Assembly (NCBI GenBank): GCA_001949185.1
Contig: BDGG01000002.1
Location: 7,282,772-7,346,771, forward strand
From: Ramazzottius varieornatus
Lineage: Eukaryota; Tardigrada; Eutardigrada; Parachela; Ramazzottiidae
Direction of reading: 5' to 3'
DNA: 64,000 bases
The translations under genes were made by a program, and so were the position numbers. Under the pieces are notes generated by a model that searched no databases, was not told where the DNA came from, and saw nothing but the letters and a program-made list of their open reading frames with translations. Shown here one piece after another: positions 19,091 through 30,195 of the stretch; position 1 is the first letter of the stretch; each line of letters starts with the position of its first letter.

Positions 19091-21879
19091 TCAGTCGATA
19101 CGCTTCCTGTTGGGTAGGGCCTTCATCCATGTCTTGCTCAAACCGTGCATGTCGATGAGGATTCCTTTCCGTGCGAATTCGTCCAGTCTTTTGGAGTTTT
19201 CTTCCAACTGACTCTGAAAAGCGAAAAGTTTGACCAGTCCATCTAATGGTGGGGTGGAAATAACAAAAAAACAATGGCGGAAGAAGAGAGCGCTTACCTT
19301 TGCGGGTGCCTTCAACAGCATTATCTTTTTCGTCTTCGGATCCGTCTTGATGAGGTCCAGTCGGACAAACGTGTCTTCGATATCTTCCTTCGTCATTCCC
19401 AGTTCGCTAATCATGGCGTCCATCAGCTCGCTGAACTGGTTGGTGTTCTCCCATTTCTTCAGCAGGGCTCTCGAAACCACGCACTTCCAGTACGACGCGA
19501 ACGCCAAGAGACCAGGTCGCGACAGAGGGCGCTCTGGTGTACCCGGCTTATGCGTCGTTCTCGCTATGATATAACCTGCAAAAAAACCCGACCGATACAA
19601 TGCAAAAATTTTGCGATCGCCAAAGCAGTTTACGCAAAGTGGACGATTTCCATCACAGTACAGCATACAGCAGTCATCCAAATCTAACATCACATGGGAG
19701 ATCGGCCAACACAGCTGAAGAGATCGTTCCTCCAAGTGGCGCACGCTGTCAGTGTTATTGGCTGAAAGCGTGCGCCACCTGGAAAGACGGTCTTGTCGAT
19801 CTAGTTTGCGGAGGTTTCACATAGCTTACTGAGGTCAATTAGGATTTTCCCAAAGCCGCGTTTTTCGAACTGCGGAAGAACAAGAATACAGGCCAGCGTG
19901 TTCTTTTCCAGGTCTTTGTCCTTGGAGAAGTAGCCGACAGGTCGATAAAGACCGTCTTCGCCTCGCTGGGAGAGTACATAGTACATCATGTAGATAACGT
20001 CGTAGGTGACCGCTTTGGTCGACAGGAAGAAACGGGACAAGATCGACAGGTTCTGGCAGAACTCCTGAAATGGAAAGAATACAACAAAGTTTATTCTCGT
20101 CAAACTTCGGTACAGACTCAACTGCGAGATTCCAACCGCTTCATACCCTGTGGATTTTCCCATCTATTTCGTAGATGGCGATGTCGTTCTTGGTGTAGAT
20201 GTTACTTCCGGGCGGGCAAATCTTTGAGCAGCCAGTAACATGACGGAGGAACTGAGTCTTGTCGTACAACATTTCCAGACAGACATCGCAGAAGAAGACT
20301 TGCTTATGAAGCGGCTCGTCTCGGCCAGTCGCCGACATCTCGCTAGACAAGAAAGCAAACACTGTGTTGATACTCGGAACACTTTGGTAACACCAATGAC
20401 AGATTTACTCACTTCACTTCGATTAAGTATTTCCCAATCTGAATCTTCTCTATAAAGCTTTTCTTCCTGTCCGTCGGATCCAACTGAGACTACAACAAAC
20501 GAAAAGGTGGGTTAACCTCGCGAAGTTACGAATGTTGCACGTGTCTTTTTTTTCATCATGAACCTACATTCTGAATAGCGTTGCTGACTTTCCCCATTTC
20601 GAACATCATTTTGGCGAAGACCGAGATGCCTTTTATCTCAGGGGCCACGAAGACGTCAGTCGGCTTTACTGGCTTCACGGGTTTGTCCTGGATGTTCATT
20701 CGTTCGTCCGCCAGTCCACTTAACATCTCCGCCTACAAATAACGAGGTTTCCAGTAAACAATAGTATCCGAAAGTTATCAGCGTGCGTGGCATACTGCTT
20801 CTCTCAGCTTCTTCGGGTACGTCTTTCTAGGATTAGTTTCAGCGAGTTTAGCTTGGAGAGCTGTATAGGTTGCAGATGTTTCTGCCGATATCCGGTTGTA
20901 TTTTGGACAGGTATCCAATGAGAAATGTTTCTCACTTCGTCCGTTCAGATGTCCTACACAAATACAGTTCCATAAAAACGGCCACTCGTTTATCGTTATC
21001 GTTCATATAGTATCTGGTTGGTGATGTCCGGAAACAAACTAAGTGAAATCGTTATAGTTACCAGAGCCATCGCAGTTCGTGGCGGCGCAGCAATGCGGAA
21101 AAGGAAGGGTATGCGCGTCTGTGTCTTCGGCAGAAGATGAGTCTCGTTCCGCTTCCAGACTGCGCGAATGGCGTTGGCGTGGGTTAGGTTTCCGTTTGGG
21201 TTTGACAGGGCTCTTGACGAGAAGTTTTTTGTTCTGACCACCGAGAATCTTTGTCCGCCGGAAACCTCGTGTGGTGTGTTTTGCGTCGATGCAGTCCTTG
21301 CACAAAAATGGAGTCTCATCTAAACAAGAGTGGAAAAACTTATCATTCCGCGTTCACTGTATATGCAGTATGCAATATACAGGATAACGATACAGAGTTT
21401 AGCGTCTTACCGTCAAGGTTGACATCGAGCAAAGGCGGGTCTAGGCATCGACCATGGCATCCACGATCACACCCATCGCAAAACATCATGCCAGTCTACA
21501 AATAGTGAGAGGGTGGGTAAAGCAGTACAATATAGTCCGCGGCGGAAGTCAACATACGGCGTCTGCTTTGCGGCAGATAAGACATCGGCGACATGACGAG
21601 CACTCCCAATTGTAGTTCGTGATCCGGCTACATTTCGGAGGAATTTCTGCACAACTAGAGTGATCTGTAAAATAAGCATCGCTCTTTCAGATTTGCTGTG
21701 GTACTGTGGCAAGACCTGTCGAGATGAATGAGGGATCAGAGCGATTACTCACAGACGTCCGAACAGAAGGTGCATCGTACCCACGGGGGAAATCCTCCTC
21801 GTCGCTTACGCGGTACTTCCGACACGTCAATGTCCTCACCGCACTGTTCACATTGTACAGTTTCGCTGTCCGAATCCAT
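19091..21879 (-). CDS. MYST-family histone acetyltransferase with double PHD finger
   Basis: A nuclear lysine acetyltransferase using acetyl-CoA. From the N-terminus (ATG 21879, or 21951 in frame) it has a PHD-like finger (CEQCGEDIDVSEV ... CTFCSDVC) and a second PHD (CRRCLICRKADA, MMFCDGCDRGCHGRCLDPP) as in KAT6. A MYT1-type C2HC finger (CAATNCDGSG/GHLNGRSEKHFSLDTC), as in KAT7, follows. The MYST domain has its own zinc finger (CDVCLEMLYDKTQFLRH). It also has the autoacetylated-type Lys in TKAVTYDV, the acetyl-CoA loop PQFEKRGFGKILIDLS and the catalytic Glu in GTPERPL. The C-terminus is KALPNRKRID with TGA at 19091-19093. One intron holds a hairpin repeat. KAT6-like fingers combined with a KAT7-like C2HC finger make orthology uncertain. 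Confidence 0.9.
19734..19780. repeat. AAGTGGCGCACG hairpin element, copy 5
   Basis: AAGTGGCGCACGCTGTCAG at 19734 pairs with CTGAAAGCGTGCGCCACCT ending 19780, around a TGTTATTGG loop. Flank AGATCGTTCC on the left. It lies in a MYST gene intron. Confidence 0.8.
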
Positions 21880-21951
21880 TGAGAGATCCGTCCGAGACCT
21901 GGAAGGACGAACAATCGGTCCTACCAGGCGGAAGAACGAAGAAGTAGACAA

Positions 21952-23055
21952 ATTGCGAGAGCGTCACGCGTCTTTCTGGCTTCCGGTGACGCTGTTGAAT
22001 GAATCATAGACCGGTTGAGTCAGCGGTAGAAATCTGTTCAGTATTCAATAGCCCTTAACTCCGCTCAAACTATAGCAAGCCTGAGCCTACCGCGGAAAGA
22101 TCAAAGAATGGGACTGCGGGTTCATTCACATCTGACGTAATAGAGAGCGTCTTTCACTCAAATAATCAACTCAAGTAAACTGTGGACTCCGCCCAGACCG
22201 CTTGCTACGCCCGCTGACCAATAGACAGCAAGGAAGGGCCATTGAACCAGCTGCGATTGGGCACCCAGCCTACCATTGCCAGTGGCTAGGTGTCGGTGGT
22301 CAGCCTAGCAAGAGGTGTCGGTGGTCAGCCCCAGTGGTCAACCTACCTATCTACCTACTGGGCAGCACGAGTTACGTCATACCCTGTCGGTCGTACATCA
22401 CACCCTGCCCGCATTCGATCGTACATCATACCCTGTCGCACGGACATAAAGCCCTGTCGATAGTGCGGTAAGGTTCGTGCCACTATCCATTTGTCCGATC
22501 AGCAGGGTGCTGAGACGGATCAATTGTGTTTTAATCAACTGGCCGTTTACTCCAGTTGATTTGTACCGAATTGATTGATGGGGCACCAATTCATGATACA
22601 GCAAAAACTTGGTAAAGCTATAAAAACTCCAAAAAGATCCAGAAAATTTCAGAAAATCCAGAATTATCCCATGATAATTCTTGCTTCTAGACGCTCGAGC
22701 ACTGCCTGAGAAGGGACGACGAAGACTCTCCGAAGGATTTTAGTCACAAAATCGTTAACAAAGAATTTTGGATCAAGCATTTTCATTTCTAACATTGCGA
22801 TAACGAAGCGTTTACACTGGCCGCTGGAATTGATCGACCGATCAGCTTGCGGTGGAACAAAATTCAAACAATCAATCCTTCGGTTTAGCAGGAACGTGAC
22901 CGAGCGTTCAAGTCTTAGACACAAACTGGCACAGCAGTCGAATTATGGCAAAGCCCAGATTGTTATCTGAAGTCCGTAACTGAGTTTTCTCGCGAAAATC
23001 GTCAAATTGACATCGGACGGTCCCTCGCGGCCGACATCCCAATTCCCAAGTGACG
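21952..23055. other. intergenic interval between divergent MYST and THOC3 genes
   Basis: It holds degenerate tandem repeats at 22288-22460 and a short inverted repeat (AATCAACTGG/CCAGTTGATT) near 22535-22565. An 86-codon minus-strand open frame at 22664-22924 lacks an ATG at its start and resembles nothing known. No gene is supported. Confidence 0.5.
22288..22460. repeat. degenerate tandem repeats
   Basis: GAGGTGTCGGTGGTCAGCC occurs twice (about 22288-22305 and 22312-22330). About four degenerate units of 25-28 bp with core ACATCATACCCTGTCG follow from 22374 to 22460. Confidence 0.7.
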
Positions 23056-23127
23056 GATGGCGGGAATGGCGGGGATGGCGGGGATGGTGGGGATGGCGGG
23101 GATGGCGGGGATGGCGGGGATGGCGGT
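23056..23127. repeat. 9-bp minisatellite GATGGCGGG, about eight units
   Basis: It is nearly perfect (one GATGGTGGG and one GAATGGCGG variant). It supplies the first codons of THOC3, reading Met-Ala-Gly repeatedly. Confidence 0.92.
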
Positions 23128-25126
23128 GAAAGTGGACGGCAAGGGACCAGCGTCGACAGGTCTGAAGGATCCGTTACAGTTCCCCTACATCGTCGTCGGT
23201 CGATCTGCAGACAGGAGAGAACAGCTAGAGTGCCAGATAGCCTTCTTCAAACGTACTTACAGATATAAGGACTACACGGCACATCCGGATAAAGTACACT
23301 GCATGTCATGGAACGTGGATGGCTCTTTACTAGTAGGTTTGAAAGCTCGCCTGGATTTCAATTAAGACTTCCCGATAGTTCGCTTAACGCTCGATCGTAC
23401 TTTACTCATACTCATACTTCAAGGCAACGGGATCATACGATAAGAGCGTCATCTTGTTCGCGTACAAGGACGGCAAGCTATTTCGAGATTATTCCTTAAA
23501 GGAACATAACCATAGGTAAGCAGGAGAACATCAGCGAAAGTATCGGTCCATGAATTTTAACCAAATTTTCGTCATAATTTTTGTACATAGTATCTTCCAT
23601 TGCTTTTTTCCTCGTAGTATCGACCAGCTGGCCTGGCATCCCATAAAGCCTGATATCCTCCTCACCTACTCCGCGGACAGGGTAGTTCGACTATGGAACG
23701 TCAAGCAGCGTAAAGCTCTTCAGTCGTATTCCATCAAGGCTGATGCTCTTTGCGTAGCGTGGGCTCCTGACGGAAAGACGTTCGCCGTCGGAGACAAAGA
23801 TGACGTCCTCACGTTTTACGAGGTCGAGAAAGGACAGAAAGTGGATCGACAGTTCGGGTACGAAATCAACGAGTTCGTGTTCCGCGAAAGCAACGGCAGT
23901 ATCTACCTGTTCCTGACCACCGGAACCACCGCGGGACATGGCGGCAGGCTGGAGTACTTCGAATACGCCTTTCCCGAACTGCGCCCAATGTAAGCAACAG
24001 GTGGAACATAGCTTTGCTTTTGAGCTGACGTTTGACTATGTGCTGCAGAAACAGCATTCCAGTTTCCGGTGTAACCAGCACAGTGGCCAAGCTGAATTAC
24101 ACCGGAAGTGCGCTAGCTGTTGGAGGGATGGACGGTAACGTGACACTATGGGACATGAATGGAATGTTTCCCATGCAAGAAGTCTCTCGGCAGAAGCAAG
24201 GCATACGCGGTATATCCTTCAGTCACGATAACCGTTTCATAGCCTGTGTGGCCGAGCATGAAAACTACATCGACGTAGCGCTGGTCGAGACCGGCGAGAA
24301 AGTATGGAGTTTCCAGAACGAAGAGCGTGACGACGAAGAGCATACCTCACTCTGCTGCATCGCCTTCCATCCTACCCAACTGTACCTCGCTTGTGCTTAC
24401 GACCACAAGAAAAGCCACAAAGACGGATCGTTCGTGAGACTCTTTGGTGGAACTGGTCCATATGATGACAAGAAGAAGGATGGAAGAGATTCGCGAGGTC
24501 GATCGAGGGAACGAGAGACCAAGGCCGTCAAAAAGCCACTTCCGGTCAAAGTCGAGAAGGATAAAGATGGGAAAGATAAAGAGAAAGTAAGATTCGAGTC
24601 AAAGTTTTCGTTTCTGAAACCTACGGCAGAGCAGCTAGCGGGACTGGAAGAAAGGAAAGCAGCGAAGGAAGCCAGGGATGCCAAAGCTGCGCAGATGGCG
24701 CAAGCTAGAGCGGCTGCTGCGGCTGCGAGATTACCGGTGAGTTTTTCTGAGCTCGAAAAGGAGGAAGTGGTAAGTTTTCTTGGTTGCTTGTAGGTGAAAG
24801 TGGCAACGAGGCTTGGTGCAGCAGTCACGGCCTCGCCAGTGCGTTCGGGGATCCGGGAGACGGCCAAGCCTCAACTTCCGGCACAGCCTTCGAGGGATTC
24901 GCCGAAGAACTCTCGGCCAGCAAGTCCGCGGAACAAGGACGTAAGTAGCGGAAGAAGAGAAGATGATCCGAAGGAAGGGTCGTCTAGGAGTTCGTCGACG
25001 AATACCAGAAAGCTGGAAGTGGAAGAGAATGACCGGAAGAGGATCCGGTCGAGCGCAAGAGAGGGAGATGGCAAAGATTCAAAACAACAACCTGCTGCAC
25101 CAAGAGGCGATAATCCACGAAGGTAG
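23057..25126 (+). CDS. THOC3: THO complex subunit 3 (TEX1), WD-repeat protein
   Basis: A nuclear subunit of the THO/TREX complex that couples transcription to mRNA export. Exons give HPDKVHCMSWNVDGSLL, then ATGSYDKSVILFAYKDG, then IDQLAWHPIKPDILLTYSAD, VRLWNVKQRKALQSYS and WAPDGKTFAVGDKDDVLTFY. FPELRPM, NSIPVSGVTSTVAKL, GGMDGNVTLWDMNG, ISFSHDNRFIACVAEHENYI, VETGEKVWSF and IAFHPTQLYLACAYDHK follow. These match the WD blades of animal THOC3 in order. After the propeller there is a long extension absent from vertebrate THOC3. It is a charged, RS-like and KD/KE-rich region, an alanine-rich helix, then a Ser/Pro/Arg tail ending DNPRR-stop at 25126. The N-terminus is a Met-Ala-Gly repeat from the minisatellite, so the true start among eight in-frame ATGs is uncertain. 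Confidence 0.92.
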
Positions 25127-25449
25127 TGTTTCATTCGTCTGCGAGTGATTCATCTGTCTTTTTAGAAAGGATGCTGTAAAATAAAATTCGACTTCGTCTC
25201 GAGTTGGCACCTCTCTCCGAGATAGTTTGTTATCTTCGTTCTTTACATATACTGTAGGTGTTGATCTCATACTTTTTACTGGCTCATACTTTTCGAAGCC
25301 AGTTCACGCTACCAGTTCTTACCTTCACGTGCACAACTATCAAATACACTGTGGTAGTGAATGAATCTCGCAGCTTTCTCATATAGTTACCGGAAAAATT
25401 GTTAGAAATCACAGATGAAACTAATAGTGCTAGACTGGGACGATTAGTT

Positions 25450-26314
25450 TCAGGGTCGCGGTAATTCGACTGAGGAATTAAAATTCGTTCGGAAAAGCAT
25501 AGGGCGGCGGTTCTTGATCTGAGATCTTCTCATACTTTTCAAGTGTGACCACAAGTCTTCCAGGAAACGCAGGGTCCAGGGAACACCGTTTCCGTTGGTC
25601 GCACGTGGCTCCACATGGACTTCAACATAATTCTCGACGACGTCGCCATCACGAATCAAGTTTTTCCAACGCGAACCGACTGCGAAACAAAGACCGTGGA
25701 ACTCGGTAGCGTAAACATTGCTATAGCAAAGTCAGTATCTTTTGCGCCACTAGCCCACTTCTATCCAAATATTTGACCGTCCGTAGTTTTTCCATCTTTG
25801 ATGTCCTCAAGCAGGCGCCCAGATCGATCGGGGAGTCGCATGGTTTACCAGGATAAGGCGCGTGACACCGTCAGACGCTGGTATTGCAAGGAAGATGGCC
25901 GCCCATTTGAGGGATTGTACATCGCCGTAGTTGGCACAATGTAACCTGTCAAGCTCCTTCGGTGGACTCTTTCTAATGAAGTCTTCCACAACAGCGACAC
26001 TCTCGGCACGCTTCTGAATCTGTCTCAGCTCGGAAGCTCACGAGGTCGATACTCTGTAAGCAAACCCGGATATAAAAGATAGGATGAGAATTATCAGAAA
26101 CGGCGTACTGTACAGCACAGAAAGTACCTGCTCAGTCGTGAAGCCTGACGAAGATTCAGATGGTTGAAAAGCTCGTCTCGAAGGTGACGTTGGATCAAAG
26201 GGAACACCTCTTGAGTTGTAAGCACGCTCTCCGCAATGGATTCCTCACACGTGTCGTTTTCAGTCGCTTTGCCGAGCTGTCATCGTCCGATGATGGTTCC
26301 TGTCTCAGTGACAT
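25450..26314 (-). CDS. possible F-box-like protein, otherwise unidentified
   Basis: ATG at 26314 starts MSLRQEPSSDDDSSAKRLK. After a short intron, EVFPLIQRHLRDELFNHLNL and RQASRLSR resemble an F-box helix set (LPDELLxxILxxLxxxxLxRLSxVSK). Later exons give KRAESVAVVEDFIRKSPPKE, LHCANYGDVQSLKWAAIF and DGVTRLI, then YATEFHGLCFAVGSRWKNLI, GDVVENYVEVHVEPRATNG and WTLRFLEDLWSHLK. The C-terminal frame is unsure: it ends near 25450 in one frame, or at TAA 25478-25480 if a frame change or tiny intron lies at about 25535. If it is an F-box protein it would be an SCF ubiquitin-ligase receptor, but the substrate-binding part matches no repeat family I know. It is convergent with THOC3. Confidence 0.4.
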
Positions 26315-26788
26315 TGTTGGGTGTGCACCGGAAAAAAAGAGAATCTTGACACTAGATTAAGTTGGGTTCTATCGCGAGCGAGCGAAAGCCGGAAGGCGTT
26401 GGAAATCGGGAAGAAATCCCAGCAAATGCAAATTAAATTTTTAAGAAATTGCAGGAGTGGAGTCCAGTAGCCAGACTTCTCATATGACATCACCAAATAT
26501 AACTCTTTTTGTGATCGTTAAGTGATGACAGCAAGTGATGTCATATAATGTTCACATTTGCAACTGCAGTTGGTTTTTAGTTTCTCGATCTTCAGTTTTC
26601 GGTTCCGAAAGATCCCATTCTCAGATCGCCGCTTTTGCTGATTATCGTACCTATCACAAGCGGCACATCACCGGGTGCTCCACAACAGTAGCGGTATCAT
26701 TGCAGTAAGGAAGTTTCTTGAATTTTAGGTTGATTTGTTGAGTCTGACAAACGCGCCATTGTCCAGCGAATACGCTTTCCAAATTCCA

Positions 26789-27491
26789 ATGGATTCTACA
26801 TCTGAGCAGTTGCCGTTTGTTATGTTGGATACCTCCTTCGGGAAGATAGTTGTGGAGCTGTACTGGGATCATGCACCCAGGACTTGCAGGAACTTCTCCG
26901 AGTTAGCCGGCCGAGGCTACTATGACGGAGTATTATTTCATCGTATCATTCGAGATTTCGTAAGTAGCTGTTCTTTTCTTCTCATGTGTTAATTGTGAAT
27001 CATACGAAGGTTCACCACTCTCTTGTTTTTCTCTCGTTTATGTAGGTAATACAAGGAGGTGATCCCACCGGAACAGGTAAGCTGGAATTGCCGTTGATGA
27101 TTTTGTGCTGGGTGTGATCAAATATGACATGACACGACATAGCTCTCATTCCAAACAGGCTTCTAACTTCGCACGGTTTACAGGTCGCGGAGGTACATCC
27201 ATCTACGGCAAGACTTTCGAGGATGAAATTCACCCTTCTCTGAAGCATGCAGGAGCAGGCATCCTTTCAATGGCCAACGCTGGACCGAACTCAAACGGAA
27301 GCCAGTTTTTTATCACCCTCGCTCCCACTGCCCATCTCGATGGTAAACACGCTATATTTGGGCGCATCACTAGAGGTATGAAAGTTGTCGAACGGTTGTC
27401 CAAAGTCGAAACTGGAAAAGATGACAAGCCAGCTCATGATGTTAAGATCCTGAAAGCTTATCCTTTGGAAGAAATCCCTTCAAATTTATGA
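26789..27491 (+). CDS. PPIL1: peptidyl-prolyl cis-trans isomerase-like 1 (cyclophilin)
   Basis: A spliceosome-associated cyclophilin. Three exons encode about 165 residues, the usual PPIL1 length. ATG 26789 gives [20 protein letters not shown], followed by [20 protein letters not shown] and [21 protein letters not shown], which contains the active-site Arg, Phe and Gln. Then come [58 protein letters not shown] and [14 protein letters not shown]-stop at 27491. The GRGG(T/A)SIYGK and KAYP blocks separate it from other cyclophilins. The Trp before LDGKH is His here (see findings). It ends 127 bp from the convergent coiled-coil gene. Confidence 0.95.
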
Positions 27492-27618
27492 ACCACCAAG
27501 AGTACGTTCTGCCTTCGCGTCAGAAAACAGTCTGAAGATCTCTTCTAATTGCATTTGAGAAACCTCCAATATCAGCAAAGCTGTTCGCTATTTTGTTATT
27601 TATAATTTTGAGAGGCGC

Positions 27619-29428
27619 TCAGATGGTCAGCTTCTCCAAAGGATAGTTTTTGGGTCGTCCACGCAGCGGTTTTGCATGATGTTCGATGAGCTGTGGTCCA
27701 TAGATCTTCTTCAGCTTCTCCTCGACAATTTCGCTCAATATGAGGTATCGTTCAAACTAGAAACGATAAAAATTACGAAAATTTAAACAACAGTGTGTGC
27801 CGTGTTAAGTTAGTACTACAGACTTACAATCTGGAGGCGCTGGACATGGTCCGTTGGCAAGTAAGCATTCGAGCACCCCATGGAGGATTGGATGCTGTAT
27901 GTCATGTCGTCTATCCGTTCGGTGAGACGTTGCCACTCTTGCTTGTCGCTTTCATGGTTGTTCTTGTGGAATCTGTTCAAGTTTTGTAGCTCGATGAGCA
28001 TATTGGATAGATGATCGCGCTCGCCGAAGGACTGGACGACTAGTTTCTCCAAAGCAGTTTTCTCAGCAGTCCATTCCTGCATAATTCAGAACCTGTCAAG
28101 ACGTTAGCTAATATACTGAAGAGGCGTTCGAAGTATCAATACCTCCGGACGAACTTCCGCCTCTCGTAGAGCTCGATCCAGCTGAACCTTTTCCTTGTCT
28201 TTGTTCTCTGTACACAGTTCTAGGACTGCCTGAGACATCTCGTAAAAGCCGCAAAAGTCTGCGATATCGTAGAAACTCTGTGGGGAGCAAAGCCACGTAA
28301 GCCTTGCTTAAAAATTCGTTTCGTCTTCGTGAATAGTCATGCTAACTTTTCCCAGATGCTGCTGAAATTCACTCATGAAGGCCCGCCACCTCTTGCGGGC
28401 ACGATGCATCTTGCGAAGTCGGAACCGGTCTTCCATCAGCTTCTTCTGCTCTTCAAATAGCCTGTAACCGGTAAATATTAATGACAATCACAATCGAGAG
28501 ATGTTAATCAAAATCAAAGGTTCCAACAGAATAGCAACGAACTATGTACTCCATACGCTGTTGAGTTAGGTCCTCGCATCGAAGGCGATCCTTCTCAGCT
28601 CGTTGAGCCGTCTGGTCACGGACCGCCATGCTGACCTGCCATCGAAGACCATAGGTGGAATTTTTGGCTTCTATAAAATATGACAATATGTTTTCTTACG
28701 TGAATCTGTCGGTTGATCCACTTCACGTAATCGCGAACCATCAGCCGTTTCTCTTCCAAAACATTCCGTTTCTCGATCGATGCGCTGAGCTCGAATTGAG
28801 CAGCCTAACGAACAATTCGTAAAAAGTTCGTCAATCAAGAGTTCAGCGAATGTTTAGTCTCCTACTTCGCTTGCGCGTTTGACCGTCTGCTCTTCGCGCC
28901 TGATTTCATTTCCACGTAGGTAAGACTGCGTGAATGGGGATAAACAGGAAAATGGACTGGAAGGAAAGACATCGAATTATGCATCGCACACTGTATGTAT
29001 GGTTTTACTGAACCGGTAGTGGTGACTTACATGTCGGCTTCTCGGACTTTCTTGTTCCCTTCGAAGATATGGCTGATCTTGCCTTGGACGGCGGCTTGCT
29101 GAGCATACCTGAGATCGTGATCGGCTTCCGGGTCCGGCACGAAAACAGGGATCTCGTCAAGGACCAGTGGTTTCTTCGGTTGTTTTAGCCTATAGATTAG
29201 ATTCTGCGTTTCCTCAGGAACGATCGGGGATTTGATCTCGTAGGGCACCAGAGAGCCATTTGCGTTCCTTTTATAGATAATCTCTATGTCGTTTGGGTAA
29301 AGGAGTCCATCCGAAATACGCCCACTGGGAAGATCGGCAGTTTGGTCAAGCGCGGCATGTCGGACTTCCTTCTCCACCGGCTTGTGTCCATGCTTTTTCT
29401 TCTCGCGCCCAAATCTTTTATTCTTCAT
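27619..29428 (-). CDS. coiled-coil protein of unknown function
   Basis: ATG 29428 gives a basic start (MKNKRFGREKKKHGHKPVEK), then SGRISDGLLYPNDIEIIYKR, PLVLDEIPVFVPDPEADHD and KISHIFEGNKKVREAD. Several short exons of amphipathic, Arg/Glu/Gln-rich helix follow (REEQTVKRASE, EKRNVLEEKRLMVRDYVKWI, MEDRFRLRKMHRARKRWRAF, LERALREAEVRPE-type, ESDKQEWQRLTERIDDM). The last exon has VEEKLKKIYGPQLIEHHAKP and ends EKLTI with TGA at 27619-27621. Alpha-helical coiled coil dominates. There are no transmembrane segments or enzyme motifs. A structural role, for example axonemal or cytoskeletal, is a guess; I do not recognise the family. Exon order is clear, exact joins approximate. Confidence 0.75.
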
Positions 29429-29734
29429 GAATACGGCCAAACATTTGATTGAGAGACTGAGACATGAGAAAAACAGAGATTGAGGACTAAGACCGATAAT
29501 GTCGCGATTTTCGCGACCTCGCCGACCCAGCAACGACCTTACCGTGCGAAAAGGGGTTTATACTTTCCCGCAAAGAACGGAGCACGCTTCTATAGCAGTA
29601 AGTATAACACTCATGACGCGAAAAGAATTTCAACTTCCGGGCAGCAAATTCTACAGAACTCAATCATCCTTTCAGTCATGGTCCAATAAGGTAACCGTCC
29701 ATAAGACTTAATGTCTTAAAACAGGGCAATTACC

Positions 29735-30079
29735 TACGAGGTAAACGACATAATTCGGGCATAGTGATTTTTCACTCGTAATTTGGGCATATTTTTTTCT
29801 CACCTCCTGCTGCGCGTAATGAACTGCTTTTTGTTTCGTGAGGTAGACTGATCCCTTTTCTCGAGATTTCAATAGGAGTGAGAACGACAAAGCGTTGTGA
29901 ATCAGAGGAATTTGGCCTGGGAGAGAGATGGGTCTGTCCAATGTTAAAGAGCCCAGTGGTGTATCAACAGGCGTACAATGAGAGATGAATCAAGCGTCGA
30001 CGTTCATGTTCAAACTTTTCGCGTTGCCCGAATTATGGTGCGAAAATCGATATGCCCGACTTATATCGTTTACCTCGTA
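29735..30079. mobile_element. 345-bp MITE with 29-bp TACGAGGTAAACGA termini
   Basis: Left terminus 29735-29763 (TACGAGGTAAACGACATAAT...) and right terminus 30051-30079 are inverted copies matching at 27 of 29 positions. A second inverted pair (CATAATTCGGGCA) lies inside. The ends begin with TA, consistent with TA target duplication. There is no coding potential. It lies between the coiled-coil gene start and the RABGAP1 stop. Confidence 0.7.
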
Positions 30080-30195
30080 CTAAAAAATAAATAAAAGCTT
30101 CACCGTAATTCAGAACACACTATACAGTACAAGAAAGATTATGGGATGAGTATACAGCAGGGTGATTTTACTCAAACAAATACTACACAAAAGCA

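Noticed and set aside
22664-22924. 86-codon minus-strand open frame
   Set aside because: It has no ATG at its start, no recognisable domain and no splice context.
24397-24867. Long minus-strand ORF opposite THOC3 (Ser/Ala-rich)
   Set aside because: It is the antisense shadow of the Lys/Glu/Ala-rich THOC3 tail.
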